From: Gorsachius magnificus
Taxonomy: Eukaryota > Chordata > Aves > Pelecaniformes > Ardeidae
Reading direction: 5' to 3'
DNA length: 64,000 bases
Assembly: GCA_034008185.1 (NCBI GenBank)
Contig: CM067082.1
Location: 100,187,311 to 100,251,310, forward strand
Below, piece by piece: positions 24,624-38,903 of the stretch (the first letter of the stretch is position 1; each line of letters starts with the position of its first letter). The translations under genes were made by a program, and so were the position numbers. Below the pieces are notes generated by a model. The model was not told where the DNA came from. It searched no databases and saw nothing but the letters and a program-made list of their open reading frames with translations.

Positions 24624-27600
24624 CCTGCAACTTTAATTAATGGCTTACAACGCACACATTATGCTACATTCTACAAGTATGCCATTAGATGTTATTTTTA
24701 TCACAGAACACTGGCTATATTCATTGAACATAATTGGTCAGATTTGGGTAAAAAAACCCAGTTCTTTATAAGACATGCTCATTTGTTGTAGAACTGGGAA
24801 CATATGTAGTAACAGGGGCATGATTAAGAGAGGGGAAGATCTTTGAATCAGTACCTTCCTTAAGGAACAGGATCCTATCCCTGCCTCTAACAGAGAAATT
24901 CAATGTGACCAGCAGCTAGTAACTAGTAACTTTTCTCAGATAAGTCGCTAAACATACATTCTTCATTTTTCTGGGAATTTGGCTTGAGATTCCTGTATCT
25001 GATTTGAAGAAAGACTGAGCACACACAATATCAAGTAAAATTATATTTTGAACATGTAAAATACAATGTAATGCTGGGGAATTGGAAAAAAGAAGATACC
25101 TAGCTGTATGAAGTTGCTTTGCAATTATAATAGATAATAGTGATTACTAATAGATAATAGTGATAATACAGAGAAAGATTTTTTTTAACCTCAGTTTCTG
25201 CATGCCTCCATTTCTCACTTTTTCACAAAGAGATGTTGCACAAATAAATTTATAAGAGTTAGTGAAGCATTCACTTATCATAGTGATGAGTACTATGGAA
25301 AAGTCTGGGAAGAAATTAAGTATTCTGTCTTCCAAGCACAGTTTGAGTAGTATGCAGTAAATAAGATATGGGACCATGCATAGAACAAATAGAATAAAGC
25401 AGAATATTGAATAGCTGCTGACTAAGTAAGTGGCTTACTTTCTGTACCTAAAATGAAGACGTCCTGTGGAAAAATAGAATGGGATCATATAATTAAGTGC
25501 TGTGCCATAATGAGTCCTCACTAGCACGTGAATTACATTTCACTGGCAAAATTAAATCTAGCATTTGCGAACATTTGAGAGCCTGAATGCAATTTAGTAC
25601 TATTATTTTTATGTGAGAGTTTTGATATACAATTAGTATATAGAATATGTTTATCATCAGCAACCAGCAGTTATGCAGACCTGCACACGTTAAAAAGTAT
25701 GGCAATTCAAGTTCTAGAAAACTATGTATATTCATATTACAGGGGTGCCATATTGTCAACAAAATCCCTGTGGAGTGATGAGAGATGAAAAATTATGCAC
25801 TGGTGGAAATTTAAAGTAAACTCACTAAATAAACCCTCTGCACTTAGTGATTTTTGGACTTAAGTTTTTCACTGGCAAAACTTTCTCAAACACTACCCAC
25901 AGGCTCTGGAAAACTGGTAAATATAGGAAGACAGGAATTAAAGGCACTTTTGAAAATGAAAGTCACTTCAGCATTTTTGATATCTTCACAAGCTCCTTGT
26001 CCAAACTATGCAATACTGATGATTTTCATTTTATGGAAGAACAGGGGAAAACATGTGGGAAAGTCTCACCGTCAGAGCTAGAAGTGCCAATAGGGGGTCA
26101 CTGCTAATTTTATCCTGCTATTACTGTTTTCCCTCTCACAATTTACTTATGCAAGGCATAAATTTGATCTATTGTGCTTGAAATCCAAGAGTAGAAGAAA
26201 TATTTTAGCCTCAGGTATACGGTTCTTAGCATTTTGTTCTTCTATTTCAAAAGTAAGAGATCAGTTCCAGTGATTTAATTTCAATATGGGAGTAATTCTT
26301 ACAGATCAGCAATTGCAATCTACAAAAAGTAAGCAAGAAAAATGGAGCTGCAACTTCAAGGGCTGCAATATGTGATTAACAGACAAATTCAACCTTGTGT
26401 AAAGAGAAGTACACACAGGTACTAGCCATAGGGGAGCACTAGATTAAAGGATGTGACTCAGGTCACAGAATCATTTATGCATAAGTAGATATGCTCTGTA
26501 GAAGGAAGTATTTCTTTATTCTCCAAATACTGTCATGGTGCAGACATCGTCTCCAGTGCACTGGGATGGACTTTGAGGCAAGAAATAGGCCACACTCCCA
26601 CTTCGTTTTCAAAGCCCTTCAGCATGACTTGCTCAGTTATTTTTCTGTTATAACTGAGAAAATGGAGGAGAGATCTATATTCATTCAACCTTCCCTTAGA
26701 TTTTCAGAAAATGAACATGATCTGATTCACAGTTATTTACAGCATGCTAACATCCAGTTGTACTTGGAGAGGTGCATATCAGTACTCTTAAAGATTTCCT
26801 TTTCCTTCCTGCTTTTTTTTTTTTCTTTCATCACAATCACTTTTCCTTTCTCTTAATATAATGCCATTTTCAAGCTTTCTGGCTGCTGCTTGTCTCTGGT
26901 TACCCCTCATCTACTTCCCACTGTTGAGTTGCTGCTCCCAAGGGCAGAACTGTCACAAACAGATGTCAAGGGACAATGACTTTGAACTGTACATACAGTT
27001 TCTGTATTGAAATTAAATACAGAGCACTTAGTCCCATTTCTGTTCAAGTCAGTGGCAAAACTCCCAGTGTCTTCATTTTAACTGGTTTAGTCTTTGACTG
27101 GAGTTCCAGAATACGTGGGATTCTAAATTAATGTTAGGGGTTGCATTGTGTCTCCTGCCATGTAGAATTTTTCTTCATAAAAACTGGGGCATTTATTGAA
27201 AGAGGAAAACCAAAAATAATTGAATTTTGAAGCAGTGTCCTTCCTTATTTAATTTTAATCGTTCAGAATTTTAATTCTAAAAATGCTGTAGTTAAATGAA
27301 TGTTACAGAGACACTCCTAATCACTGAGACAAAAACCAGAACCTCTCATGAAAAAGGATCTGCTCAGAAAGCAGGAGAAAAGCAATTTTACCAAGCCAAA
27401 AGGCAGAGCAAAGAGGTTGGCATCAGATTTGGGATATAGGGCAGAATCTTCTCATCATGCCATTTCCCCCTTTGCAAAAAAAATTCCTCCTTTCTTTTTC
27501 AGTAGTCTTTGCCCGCCCAGGAAGGTGGAAGTATTTTTCATGGTTTATTAGATAAGCTCTTGTATTTCTGGTAAGTATAAGGTTCTATTCCATTTGGCCA

Positions 27601-30600
27601 GTAGTTAGAGACATGCTACAATCTGTTATTTTTATAGTTTCTTAGGAAATTTGATCATCTAAGATCAAGTCTTTTTCTTTGTAGTTTATATTTCTAGTGT
27701 ATCAAATCTTCATTAACATGTTTGGTTATGTGACCTTAAAATTTATGTGTTTCACATCCTCTTGCTCAGTAAAACTCAAATTCAGACAAGGACAGCAAAG
27801 AACAACAAAATGACAAAAACCAAGACACAGGTCATTTGAAAAATGTTCTCTGGGAAATTGGTTGTTACAAGCAGTACTTGTTCCTTAAATAACATGAAAA
27901 TAAACCTGAAAAAAAAGCAGTTAATACTGCCAAATGAGTTACTGCTTAATGAAGTTAAATGATAATTAATGAATCATACCAAATAATTTATTACAATAAT
28001 AGTATATTTGAAAAGTGCTGGCACCTGATGGACAAGGAATAGAACTAAAAAAATCAGTCATCTTGGAAATTAATGATTCATTATCTGTCAAACAGAATGG
28101 AAGTTATTTTGCTTGAAAAGCTTTAATATGAAGGATATGTTCACAGGTTTAGTCTGTGTTAAGATTTCAGTTATCATCTACGATTCTAATAAAATATAGA
28201 TAAAAATATAGTCATTTTTATCAAAAATGTTGTCAGGCAAAGAATGAATAGTTTAACATTTGGCCCCATGAACTTCTGTATATCTATAGGCTATGAATGT
28301 GCCTTGGCTTTATTTTTTTTTAAATCAAAGCACTGGATCAAGGTGGCAATGGTGGCAAAGTTGGATGACTAAAACATCTGCAACTGTGAAGTAATAAATT
28401 GCATCTCCCAAAGCCTGTAGTTATAAGATCAAACAGAACCAGAGGAGTAGTAACCAGTGCTCAAGGAGTAGTGGGACCAAACATGATGGGAAGGCACCAC
28501 GCATGAATCAGACATAAGAAAAAGAGAAGGACTGATAATTTGTGATTTTGAATCATCTTCTTCTATTTGTCACTGGAGAATAAGAACACCTTTACTCTTT
28601 CCTTTAAAGGTGAAATTTCACTGAGCAGGGTAGTAGTGGAATACTTTAGTGGCTCTCTTCAGTTCATTCCATTTCCCCTTAAAATAACTAATTTTATTAT
28701 TGTGGTAGACTCCAGGCTTGTTTGATCATTGTATGTAGTTCTTTTATCATCTCGAGAGGCATAAATTTCTGGCAAGATCCAGAAATTTCATGTCATCCTG
28801 TTGGTAGTTGACAAATATATATATAGGCTTCTAACATGAACTTTTTGCCAAAAAAAAAATCTGAATTATCCTCCAAAGTTGGGGTTAAGTGCTTCTGATA
28901 ATAATAAATAGTAAATATCTGTAAAGATCCATATAAAATTTAATCTAGCGCCTCAAAAAAGGATCACAAAATAACCGTTCAGTATTCTAGTCCATATAGA
29001 CTGACAGCTATATATATGCAGGCTAGCACATATACATGGCTTTCTGCAGAGCTCTCAGCTCTGACCATGCAAACATTGTCAACTTTGTACAAGGTCATTT
29101 TGGTTCACAAATCTTTTCAGTGTTAGAAATTTTAGTGGTTAACCATTCAGGAAATGTACAATGTCCTTCGCTAGAAAGAACACCACATACCTCTGGACAC
29201 AGTAAAAACATAAACAGTGGATAATGTCAAATGAATACTGAAAGACTTGCAGCTAGTTTTAGCCTTGAATGCTGAATTCTGGTCTGTCTTTACTTCCTGC
29301 TTTCAGAAAATGAAACAACTGAGGTTATATCACTATTGTCATGGCTATCGATGTGACCAAACATTCACCAATAGGATAATAATTGGGTATTTAATATAAA
29401 TGAAGGACTCTAACATTCATCTGGCTCAGAGACCACCTTTATCTCATGCTGCTTTGCAAATATATAGTCCATTAATATATCCCAGGTGGATCCTTAAAAT
29501 GAAATGGGGAGGAGAACAAACTGAATCCTACAATGCTGATGTAATAAAATTAGAAGAAATGGTAGAATTAAGTCTCATGACCTTTCTGGTGGTGTTGGAT
29601 GATACTTATTATCACATACAGTTTGTTACAGTTCTTACTTAAACAAAGCCACTAGATATCAAGCAACAGAATTACAGAATTGCAACAACAGCATATGAAA
29701 ATGGAAAATGTTGTTTATCTGCTTTGATTAGAACAGTTTGTTCTTTTCTCAGAAATTTTATGTACTGTTTACTAAGCTTGAAATTTAACATATACCTGTC
29801 AAGCACTTACACATAACATATGAAAAACACAATATGAAACATTGCATACTACAAATGTTAGCAAAAACATGGTTTAGTGCCTCCCAGGAAAGTTCACCTG
29901 ACCTAGCCCTTTGGTTACTTCACTCTGGAAATAGCCTAAAAAATAGATGGGCTTCAGGTTAGTTCTCAATAGCCAACAGTCACAGGTTCTGTCATTCCAA
30001 AGGGAGAAGTGAATTATATTGTACTGTGCTTTCTATCAGCAATACTCAGTTTTAAGACAAACAAATTTAGGAACTGTACTTAAAAGCCCTGTATAGACAT
30101 TACAATGGTTGCTTAGAAATGAAAAGGTACCTTAAGAACCCACCTTCCAAATTAAAGGATAAATTATAAATCCAAAACAATATGTTGATCACACTGTGAA
30201 CAGAAATTGAGGTTGGTAAATAATGTTAGTGAAATAGAAATTACAGAAAATGAACAGTTATGCAAAGATCTATAAATCTCTGATCTTCTTCATAGCTATA
30301 TATCAAAAGAAATAAACTTTGTCACTTCTTTGGTCTATCATTCCAAACAAATCCGGAGGTACCATGAATTGTCATTTCTTATTTCCATCACTTATCATGT
30401 CTTAACTGTAAATTATTCCCTTCATTTTTGAAGCCTCCATAGGAGAAATTTCTTTCAATCATAGTTCTGTTCTGCTACAAATTTTGAAGCCTTCCATTAG
30501 ATCATGTCAAAGTTGCTTTATTTCCTAGGTGAATTTATGTAATAGGCAGAAAACTATATGAATTCTGATATAAAATAGATACTAAACTAATCCTTTAGAA

Positions 30601-33600
30601 ATCCTCAAGCAAAACAAAAAAGTGAAAAGTGTCACGCTTCCGTATGATCATTTTAAATTGTGAAAGTCTCATCTTCTCATTCAGTAAAAAAGCAAAATAT
30701 TCTATATAGACATAAGAAAAAAAAAATCAGACTGAAAATTCTTTGCTACTAATCTGTCAGGTGTCTACTCTACATGTGGATTGTACTGAGCAAGACCAAG
30801 GCTGTCAATTTTAACTACAGCAACTTGTCATATTCCTCCCATAAACAAAATGATGGGAAGAAAGGAGTAATTCTTTATTGCAAAGCTGTTTGGCTGGATT
30901 GTATCTAGACTGGTAGAGTGTGATATCTCTCATTGTTGAGATCAGTTTGCTGGTAGCGTCAGTGGTATAGCAGAATACAATGATTTCATTTGTATGCATG
31001 GCTGTGACCTGTAGCTATGCACAGTGTCAGTTTCCCATCCCAATCCTTGGATGCATCCCTGCTGACACCAAGGAATCATCTTGTCTTCTGTGTTTCAGTA
31101 TTAATTAAAAAAAAAAAATTAAAATGCAAAACAAGCATGCAGCACCCATTGTAGAAACACTGGTACCTCTGTTAGCTGTGGGAATGACAGCTTGTCACAG
31201 TAGACAGAAACATCTTGCCTGCATGTATGGCATTCTCATCCAAACAGGTGTGCACATCATATGATTTATTTCTGTGGGTGTGAGAGACTGACATTAATAA
31301 ACTATGAGCTTCTCTTCTTATCATAGCCCTTGCTTGGATGCAGTCCTCTGAACTGTTACCCCTTGTGCCAATGTGCCTTTCCACTGTGATGAATTGTTTC
31401 GTTTTGGTGAAGGCAGGATAATGTTGATCACCACATGAAAGCTTAGAATGCTGTCTTTAGAGACCTCTTAATTGAGATAAATTTTTTTGCTAGGAGTAGA
31501 ATAAACTGACAAGGTAAATTGTGAATTCTTACATTTTTTTTATTGCTCAGCACAATATTCTGGTGGTTGCTGACACTTCTACATAGTCAGGTTTGACAGA
31601 ATATGAACAAAATACTTTCTTTTCAGTTGAGATATGATTCCCTTTCCCCAAAAAATGGGAATTTGGCATTCAGCTGTGCCTTGCATTTAGACCTCAGAAC
31701 AATGCCTACAAAGGCTGTATTAACCCGGAATAGGTGCAATCCACGCCTTTTGAAATGCTTTGGCTGAGTGAATATCTTCCTGTAATCTGCATAGCACAGA
31801 ACCTTCCCCACAGAACTGTCTCAGCTAATGCCCTGTTCTGGGGTGAAGACTGTTGAAAATGTAAGCATTAGCTAATTGAATTGCTAGCTCATCAGATGGC
31901 TCATCATAAGCTATAAATAATGCTCTTGCATTATTCTTATGTCTCATAGGTCTAGCCAGTGTCAGTCATGTTAATGATGTTTTTTTCGCTTTCACTGGGC
32001 ATGTATACTGTCTGAATAATTTCCTAGTTTACAGGTTTAATACTTTTCTTCTTCTTTTCTTTCTCTTCCTGAATTAGTCCTAAATCTGAGTAGTTGGGAT
32101 ATTTCAGGGACCATGTGTTTCAGGATTGATAGTGGAACCCGCTTTAAACTTATATCTCCTAGGAAGCTGCCTCTCTACATAAAATACTATTTTTTATTCT
32201 ATTTATTGGACTGTATATCTTAGAAGATTCAGCAGGAACTAGAACAAGGATGATTACAAATTACTTTGAAAGCTAGTTACTAAACAAGAGCGAGACAAAG
32301 CACTTGTATTTTTTTATTCACATTTACCCAACACTGATTTTTTTGCATTCCCACTGTATATATACAGATAGTCTGGAAAGGAAATAATTAACTTTCTATT
32401 CCAGGGAAAACATTTGTGGTCAGTTTAAATTCTTATATACAGTGTTTTATAGACCAGTGTGACATTTAGGCTTAAGCTGGTGACATTTCTCCTCCATGTT
32501 GCTTTCTGTAACACCTGTTGTGGATCTTGCTGTCATGTGGCAGACTGCTTCCATGGAAACACCCTCTGCACCATGTGGTGGCTGCTTTTGATTTAATGTA
32601 TTTTTTCATAAAAGAATTTTTTTCTTCATTTTTATGATGAATCTGTCATGTTTCTGGATATTCCTGTAGTATGTATATTCTCCTACCCTTGTTCACAAAT
32701 ACTGGGTTTATTCCACATTTGCATGCTGGTTTGTGTGATTCCCTCAGGGTCATTGATGTGACTTTGCTATCAGTTCAGGTCACAGATATTAGGTCTCTAC
32801 TTGATCTTACACAGTACACCCTGTGCAGCACATCCGGGTCTGTTTAAAGTACCTACAGATTAACAACTGCATGGATCTACAGCAAGTTACTTGCATTTGT
32901 ACTTGAGTTAAACACAGCATTTGAAAGATGGGAAAGGAAACAGTGGTTACAAACTTTAGGACTTTAAGTGGGACAAAAAAAAATATAAAAAAGGAGCTTT
33001 TTATGAGCCAAATTATTGAAGGACCAAATCGTTTTCTAGGGGATTATGTGATTCTTCACTGCAGGCTCTGATTTTGTTTACATCAAGAGAAAAATGAAAA
33101 TGGGTCACATAAGGAGAAAACCCAGCCTCAGGGTGATATAAATGTAGGTGTTTACTCCTGGTCCATCTTTTTAGCAGTGAAGTCAAATAGAAAAGGTAGG
33201 TGAAAATCCAAGGAGTCTAAAAGGATGCTGGTTACACTCTCTGTAACAGAGTGATTACCAGAATGCCAGTGTACTTTCTCTTCACAAAGAGGCTAGAAAT
33301 TGAGAATTTTTCTGCTAACATCTCATATGTCTGCATTTATAGTATTTAATATGACACATATAGGCTCCTCAGTTCCGCAAAGAAAATGCTTCCAAACAGT
33401 AGAAGAGATTTTGTACACCATTTGCCCATGAATACAATATATTGGGGCCTAGCAATTTATCAAATTGTTGTCCTTCCTGTTGCATGGTACCAGAAGTCAT
33501 GGTAGTCTGGTGACAGCATTTGTAAATATTATTTACATGGTTAGTGAGTTACACCACTTTTAACAACATATGGGGTTTTGAGGACATCGAAGCAGGCTTT

Positions 33601-33850
33601 GGTGTCAATAAATCTTTCTGAAGTGATTAGCTTTTTAAAGACAGCACTAGATTTAAAAAAATACAAAAAAAACCCACACAAAAAACCCCAAACCCAACAA
33701 CCAAACAACAAACCAAACCCAGAACATTTAAAAAAAAAAGCAATCATGGTATTCACAAACTAAAGAAATAGTAATACCAATACTGAGGTCCCTAATTTCT
33801 CTTCAAGTATACCACATAGAAGTTGTATACGCATACAAAACAAGCAGAAA
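24624..33850. other. Unique AT-rich non-coding DNA
   Basis: No gene or transposon recognised over about 9 kb. A short imperfect repeat of TAATAGATAATAGTGAT occurs at about 25128-25163, and A-runs at 28851-28859 and 30717-30726. Two TAAT-rich patches (27915-28020 and 31860-31960) resemble conserved non-coding elements and are noted as findings. The 121-codon frame at 26491-26856 ends in a T-rich tract and has no recognisable domain. Confidence 0.5.
33651..33721 (+). repeat. 71-base G-free A/C-rich tract
   Basis: The plus strand lacks G entirely here and consists mainly of CAAA, ACCC and AAACCCC words. The complementary strand is therefore G/T-rich with several GGG runs. Tracts of this kind occur in bird genomes, sometimes as decayed retroposon tails; the origin of this one is unclear. 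Confidence 0.85.
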
Positions 33851-33913
33851 TATCATAGAATTATGGAATGGTTTGGGTTGAAAGGGACCTTTAAAGATCA
33901 TCCCCCCACCGCA
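33851..33913 (-). mobile_element. CR1 LINE 3' tail, short remnant
   Basis: ATCATAGAATTATGGAATGG followed by TTTGGGTTGAAAGGGACC and AAGATCATC is the reverse complement of the CR1 3' terminus with its microsatellite. Only about 60 bases remain, so the copy was strongly 5' truncated or later deleted. Confidence 0.85.
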
Positions 33914-36900
33914 TATTGAAATTGTCATTTGAATTGTGAAGTAAAAGGCTCAGAAGTTGGAAAATGCCAGAATGAAGTTTGCTCACGTAGCCAGCTTTAC
34001 CTGCATGTGAAAAAGCTGGCAGTTACTAATTAACATTCAGTAGAAGCTGAGCTTCCCATTTAGCTAATTTAACAATACTAAAGATTGAATTACTTTTTCA
34101 AAACAGCTGATTAACACTGGTAGAGTGCTCTTGAAGGCAGGTAAGTCATGAGGAAGTACTTCCCTACACATATCAGCACTTTCAGAAATGGATTCATGAC
34201 CCGTTTCTTAGACTTCTGTTGTATGCGGCATGGACTTTGTAGGGATTTGCCACATACGCATTAAATGCCTGAACAATCTTTACCCTTGTAACCAGCACCT
34301 CTTTTTCTCACCCCATTCCTACTCGAGATTTCATATAAAGTACAGCAACTTACACTCTCACATTCTCTCTCTTTCTCTGGTATTTAGGTAACAGTATCTT
34401 TCCCACTCTCTGAATCATTTTGCTTTGTGGAGTTCTAGTTAGCTGCCTATATGTAAGTGAAGGTAATCTATTAAGTGTGTTAAGGGAAGTGATAGCTTTG
34501 GTCACTGAAAATGGAACAGGAGTATAGAATATAAGAACATAGGACTGTGAGGGAGGACGTACTGATTACAGCCTGCTTATCATTGCAGTTCTTTTGGTAG
34601 AGCATTGCTTGACTTCTATGGCTACATGCTCTGCAGCTGTCATGCTGAACTTACCCACAGCAATTTGTCCAAATCATGCTTATGCTCTTTACTGGCTTTT
34701 CTGGACACACACACAATGGAAATAGGATCATTTGTATCCCACACAGCTATTCTAGCCTTATGATGCTTATGAAAGGAGAGCTTCTAACAGTGAAAATGTG
34801 GTTTAGCATTTATTAAGGATATGTACAAAGGAGATTCAAGCACCCTGAAACACAGAGGTCACACAAATCCAGACACAGCCATTGCAGCTGGTTGTTAGCT
34901 CTAAAATGGACCAGAGGTAAAACTTCACATTCCAGTGTTTCTGAACTGTTAAAGTCTTTCTTTGGGGCAGGACTGAGGTATAGGTGGCTGGACAATCTTG
35001 CTCTTCTTTGTCTACCTAATGATGTCAAAGTTATAATTAATAATACATATAACATATAACATATAACACATAACATATACATAACACATAGCATATAGCA
35101 GAAGGTATCTGACTTTGAACAGCTTAAGTAACAACACAACAAGTTTGAGCTAAATCCTCTGACCTGACCTGAATCCTTGCACCAGCATGAGGGTAACAAG
35201 TAGTGGAGCAGTGAAGCCCATAGCTGCAAGGAAGCCAGCAGGAGAGGCTCTGGCACTTCTGCCACAGGAGCATTCTGCATAGGAGTCTCTGAGCTGCATG
35301 TGCCCTGCTGTGTCTGCCCACAGACAGCAAAGAGTGTTTTAGGAACTGTTACCAGTCAAGCCCTGGTCAGGTCCTTTTGGACTTCTTTTGGACTGTTTTT
35401 AGCTCTGTTCTTTTTGGGGCTTGGGGCACAAATAGTATTGGTTTCAGAATGCAGAAAGTTGTAACAGAATCTTTGACGGCTCCTTGCTTCATGCTTCGGT
35501 ACAAACACTCTTGTGTCTTGACTTTAAAATAAGCTGACAAGAGATGATCTGCTTAAAGTGCCACACATTTCTTCCCGCAGTGGTGGTGTGCGACCAGTCA
35601 AGTGCTTTTCTTCTGGCTATTTCTCATTGCCGAAAATCTGCAGGGGGAGTAATTAGAAAAAAAATTGTCAACACGAATGATGTTTAAGGCCCATGCTAAT
35701 AGCTCACTCGTCCCATCTGCTTAAGAAAACCATCCCTCCAGTAAATTAATTTTTAATTTGAAGAGGATCCCTGGTTCAGTCACACCACAGTCATTTTTAA
35801 TTATGTTACTGAGACTGTGTTGGTTTTTTTCTTGCCCTTCTGGGCTGGTGCTCCATTTCCTCACCAGTGTTGACTCTCTTAGACTGTTCATTAGGAAGAT
35901 AGGGCCTCAAAATCCAATACACAGAGCAGACCTGCTACCTTTTTTTTAACATGGGGTGGGGTTTTTTTCTAAAAATAAACTCATCCACTTCCCTCATTTC
36001 CCAACTGTCACACAGAGACAGTTTTAGCATCTGTCGGTATTAGGAAGTTATAAATAGGGTTATCTGGGGAACAAAACAGGGAAAGAGTTTTTTCCCCCTC
36101 CTCCTTTGAAAAAGATGAGAATAAAAAGCATATTTGAAAGAACAGGGTAAAGGAAGGAATGATGAATATGTATGTGCACATTTTCATCTAAATAAAGATA
36201 GCAGGTAATCAGTTAGAGATACATTGCTACTGTAGTTTAAAAAAAAAAGTGATTCCTACCAAACTCCAGCAGTCTCAACAGATATTTGGATCCCACCAAG
36301 CATTTTGCATGGGTATTTATTGGAAAAAAAACACATGCACAAACTAAGAAATTTTAAGTGTTCGGCCTACCTTCAGCTTCAACGTTCTATGTGGATTAGA
36401 CAGTTGTACATGGACAGCATATTTGCACCAGGCTTTTGATGATTAGATGGTCAATAGTAACATTCACACAGCTGGGTCTCTCCTACTGCAGTCCAAAAAG
36501 TATTCTCTACCACAATGACAACCTGCTCTGCAATAAAGTCTGCTCCATGGGAAGGTATCTCATCAGTGTGACTGATGATCCCTATGTGTAACAGAATATT
36601 TCCATTGGAATACTATGGAAAATGCAATAAAAGACAGTCAAAAGCATCGGGATTTAAGGGATTAGATGGGACAAGGAAAGAATCAAGATCTCAGATTCAG
36701 TGATTCCTTTCAACTTAGCATATGATCATTTCTTGCCTGACTGTTGTTGTTTCCCAGATACTACCTTGTGCTGCTTTGCCAGTGACTGAAAAAATGCAGA
36801 GATTTGTGGAGTGGTAGTTAAGAACTTCATGAGATGTCACTAGCTTTGCCTATCAACCACTGCACAACTAAGGATATTCTTAGTGCCATGACCAGCAGCA

Positions 36901-38903
36901 TCTGTCCCATAGGCAGCTGCAGCAGTGAAATTTATCCAGGAGAAAAAGGAAGAGAATCTCACCAAGGCTTCGCCAGCAGTATACAGATTTTCGAAAGAAG
37001 AGTCATAAGCAGCACATGGTCAGAGCTGCCTTAAGCTACTTTTTGTAAGAGAAGAACTGATTTTATTATTTTAAGCCTCTACCTTATTAAAACTTGGTTG
37101 TGGTATTTTCTTCACATTTTGCATTGTGTTTCAGGAAATATCTTGTGACTATGGTTATGAATATGAAATTAATATTTCATGATATATTATGGAGTATTAC
37201 AATTTTTAATAAAACTTGAAGCTTATTTATGCAAGGGAAGTATGCTTCCATATTGTGGGATATGTGCTCCTCTGTAAGTTTTTAATAAAATATTACTAAA
37301 AACATACAGATCACATTTCAACAAAACTAGCACTTTATATAAAAGTGCAAATAACATCTCATAACTGTACATACCTTTGCAGAAGTGCAGGCAGGTGAAA
37401 CAACAAGATGAGAAGAGCACACTAGCCAAGATTTTGAAAATATATTTATTACCTAGAAGCATAAGTTATCACACCTTTGCCCTTGTAGTTTGAAGTCATA
37501 CACAACTGTGCACTCATTGTCTATCTATCTGCTTTCCTGGCATCTTCTGGGTTGGACCCCCACTTTGGTTTCTGCATTCAGAAGTGGTATTCTCTTTGTC
37601 TTGCACTGTGGTCTGTGGAGGAAGGGAATTGTGAACCACTGGGACCAGTAGGCAGATTTATGAGATTTTGGTGCAGGAAATAACCTCCTGAACGTGACAA
37701 GATTCTGCCTCATCAGCTCCTGTATCAGGATGAGGCCCTGCTTACTCTGCTTCTTAGTTCAGAGAAGCACTGTATAATTCTAGCCACCTCAGTCTGGTAG
37801 GAGGTCTCCAAACAAGCCCTCCTTTCCTGTCTGACCCCCCAAAGAGGTTGATAAAGACCCCCTTCTCACAGGCTATGCTTGGGTCAAAGCCCATGGGATA
37901 ACAGAAAAACAACAAACAACTAGATGTTTTTCTTACTTCCTATGATATCAAACACAAAACCTTTTCCATATAGTTTGGAGATGCTAGTGTCCATAGATTT
38001 CCCAGTATTAGAAGATCATGAAGGAGGTTACTTCTGTGATGGGTGTCCTGTTTTTTTATTGTGATTGCTGATTAGGAGGGTCCAACAGTTTGAAAGTTGC
38101 AGGGCTAGACAGTGGCTAGATTTGCTGGATAAAAACTGAGCAACAAGATCGAAGGGCATGAACTACCAGAGCAGAATATGATCTAGGGCATTATAAAGAT
38201 TATTGGAACATGACAAAAGAGCAATTGTGGTGATAAAGCAGGCATTGAGGAGGATGGGCTGCTTTGGAAACAGAGAAATGGAAGTTACAGCAGTAGGTTA
38301 ACACATATTTATAGATGGGTTATTAAGAGTTAGGAAGCAAAGCACAATAAAACTGAGCTGGCTAAAATAAAAAGCATCAAATTATTTTGGGGGAGAGGCC
38401 TAGTGAAAACATTTCTACTAGAATAATACTGGGAGCATGGAAAAACTTTCTGTGTCAAATTTGGAAATTAAGAGATTTCTCTAAAGATGCAGAGGAATAA
38501 ATACTAACAGGAGTTGATATGTGAGAAGCAGACTGGAGAATAAGTTCTGCTGACAATGGTAGAGCCTAGATACTCCTCAGTGCTACAGGTGATAGGATTT
38601 GGGTTTTTTTCTTTTCTTTTATCAAACAGTGTCTGAGCTGAAAAATTGTGGTGTTAGTTCAGACAGGCTGGTGTAAGAGACAAGAGGTGGGAGAATATGG
38701 GTCATAGAAAATAGTTATGGCTTAATTCTGTTTAAACTGAAGTTAATTTAATGTGAGTCAGAACAAACTAAAAGTAAGGACAAATTTGAATAAATCTGTG
38801 AGGAAAGTTCCATATTTCAAAAGAGCAAACTCAAATACTCAAGGAAATAGCTCCCTGTTTCACACAATTTGCCTGAGCTACAAGCTGAACTAAAGTAAAA
38901 AAT
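33914..38903. other. Mostly unique DNA with one AC/AT simple repeat
   Basis: No supported gene. A degenerate ACATATA-type simple repeat lies at 35040-35100. The block 34810-35340 is somewhat less AT-rich than its surroundings and holds a 155-codon minus-strand frame, which is open partly because it reads through that simple repeat. A TAAT-rich patch lies at 35630-35760. Confidence 0.5.
35040..35100. repeat. Degenerate ACATATA simple repeat
   Basis: Variants of ACATATA, ACACATA and GCATATA follow one another for about 60 bases. This is simple-sequence DNA rather than a transposon. Confidence 0.85.

Noticed and set aside
26491..26856. 121-codon plus-strand open frame
   Set aside because: Its tail is a T-rich tract giving poly-Phe/Ser, and no domain is visible.
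34813..35280. 155-codon minus-strand open frame
   Set aside because: It reads through the ACATATA simple repeat (giving an artificial Cys/Tyr/Met/Leu run) and has no recognisable domain on either side.
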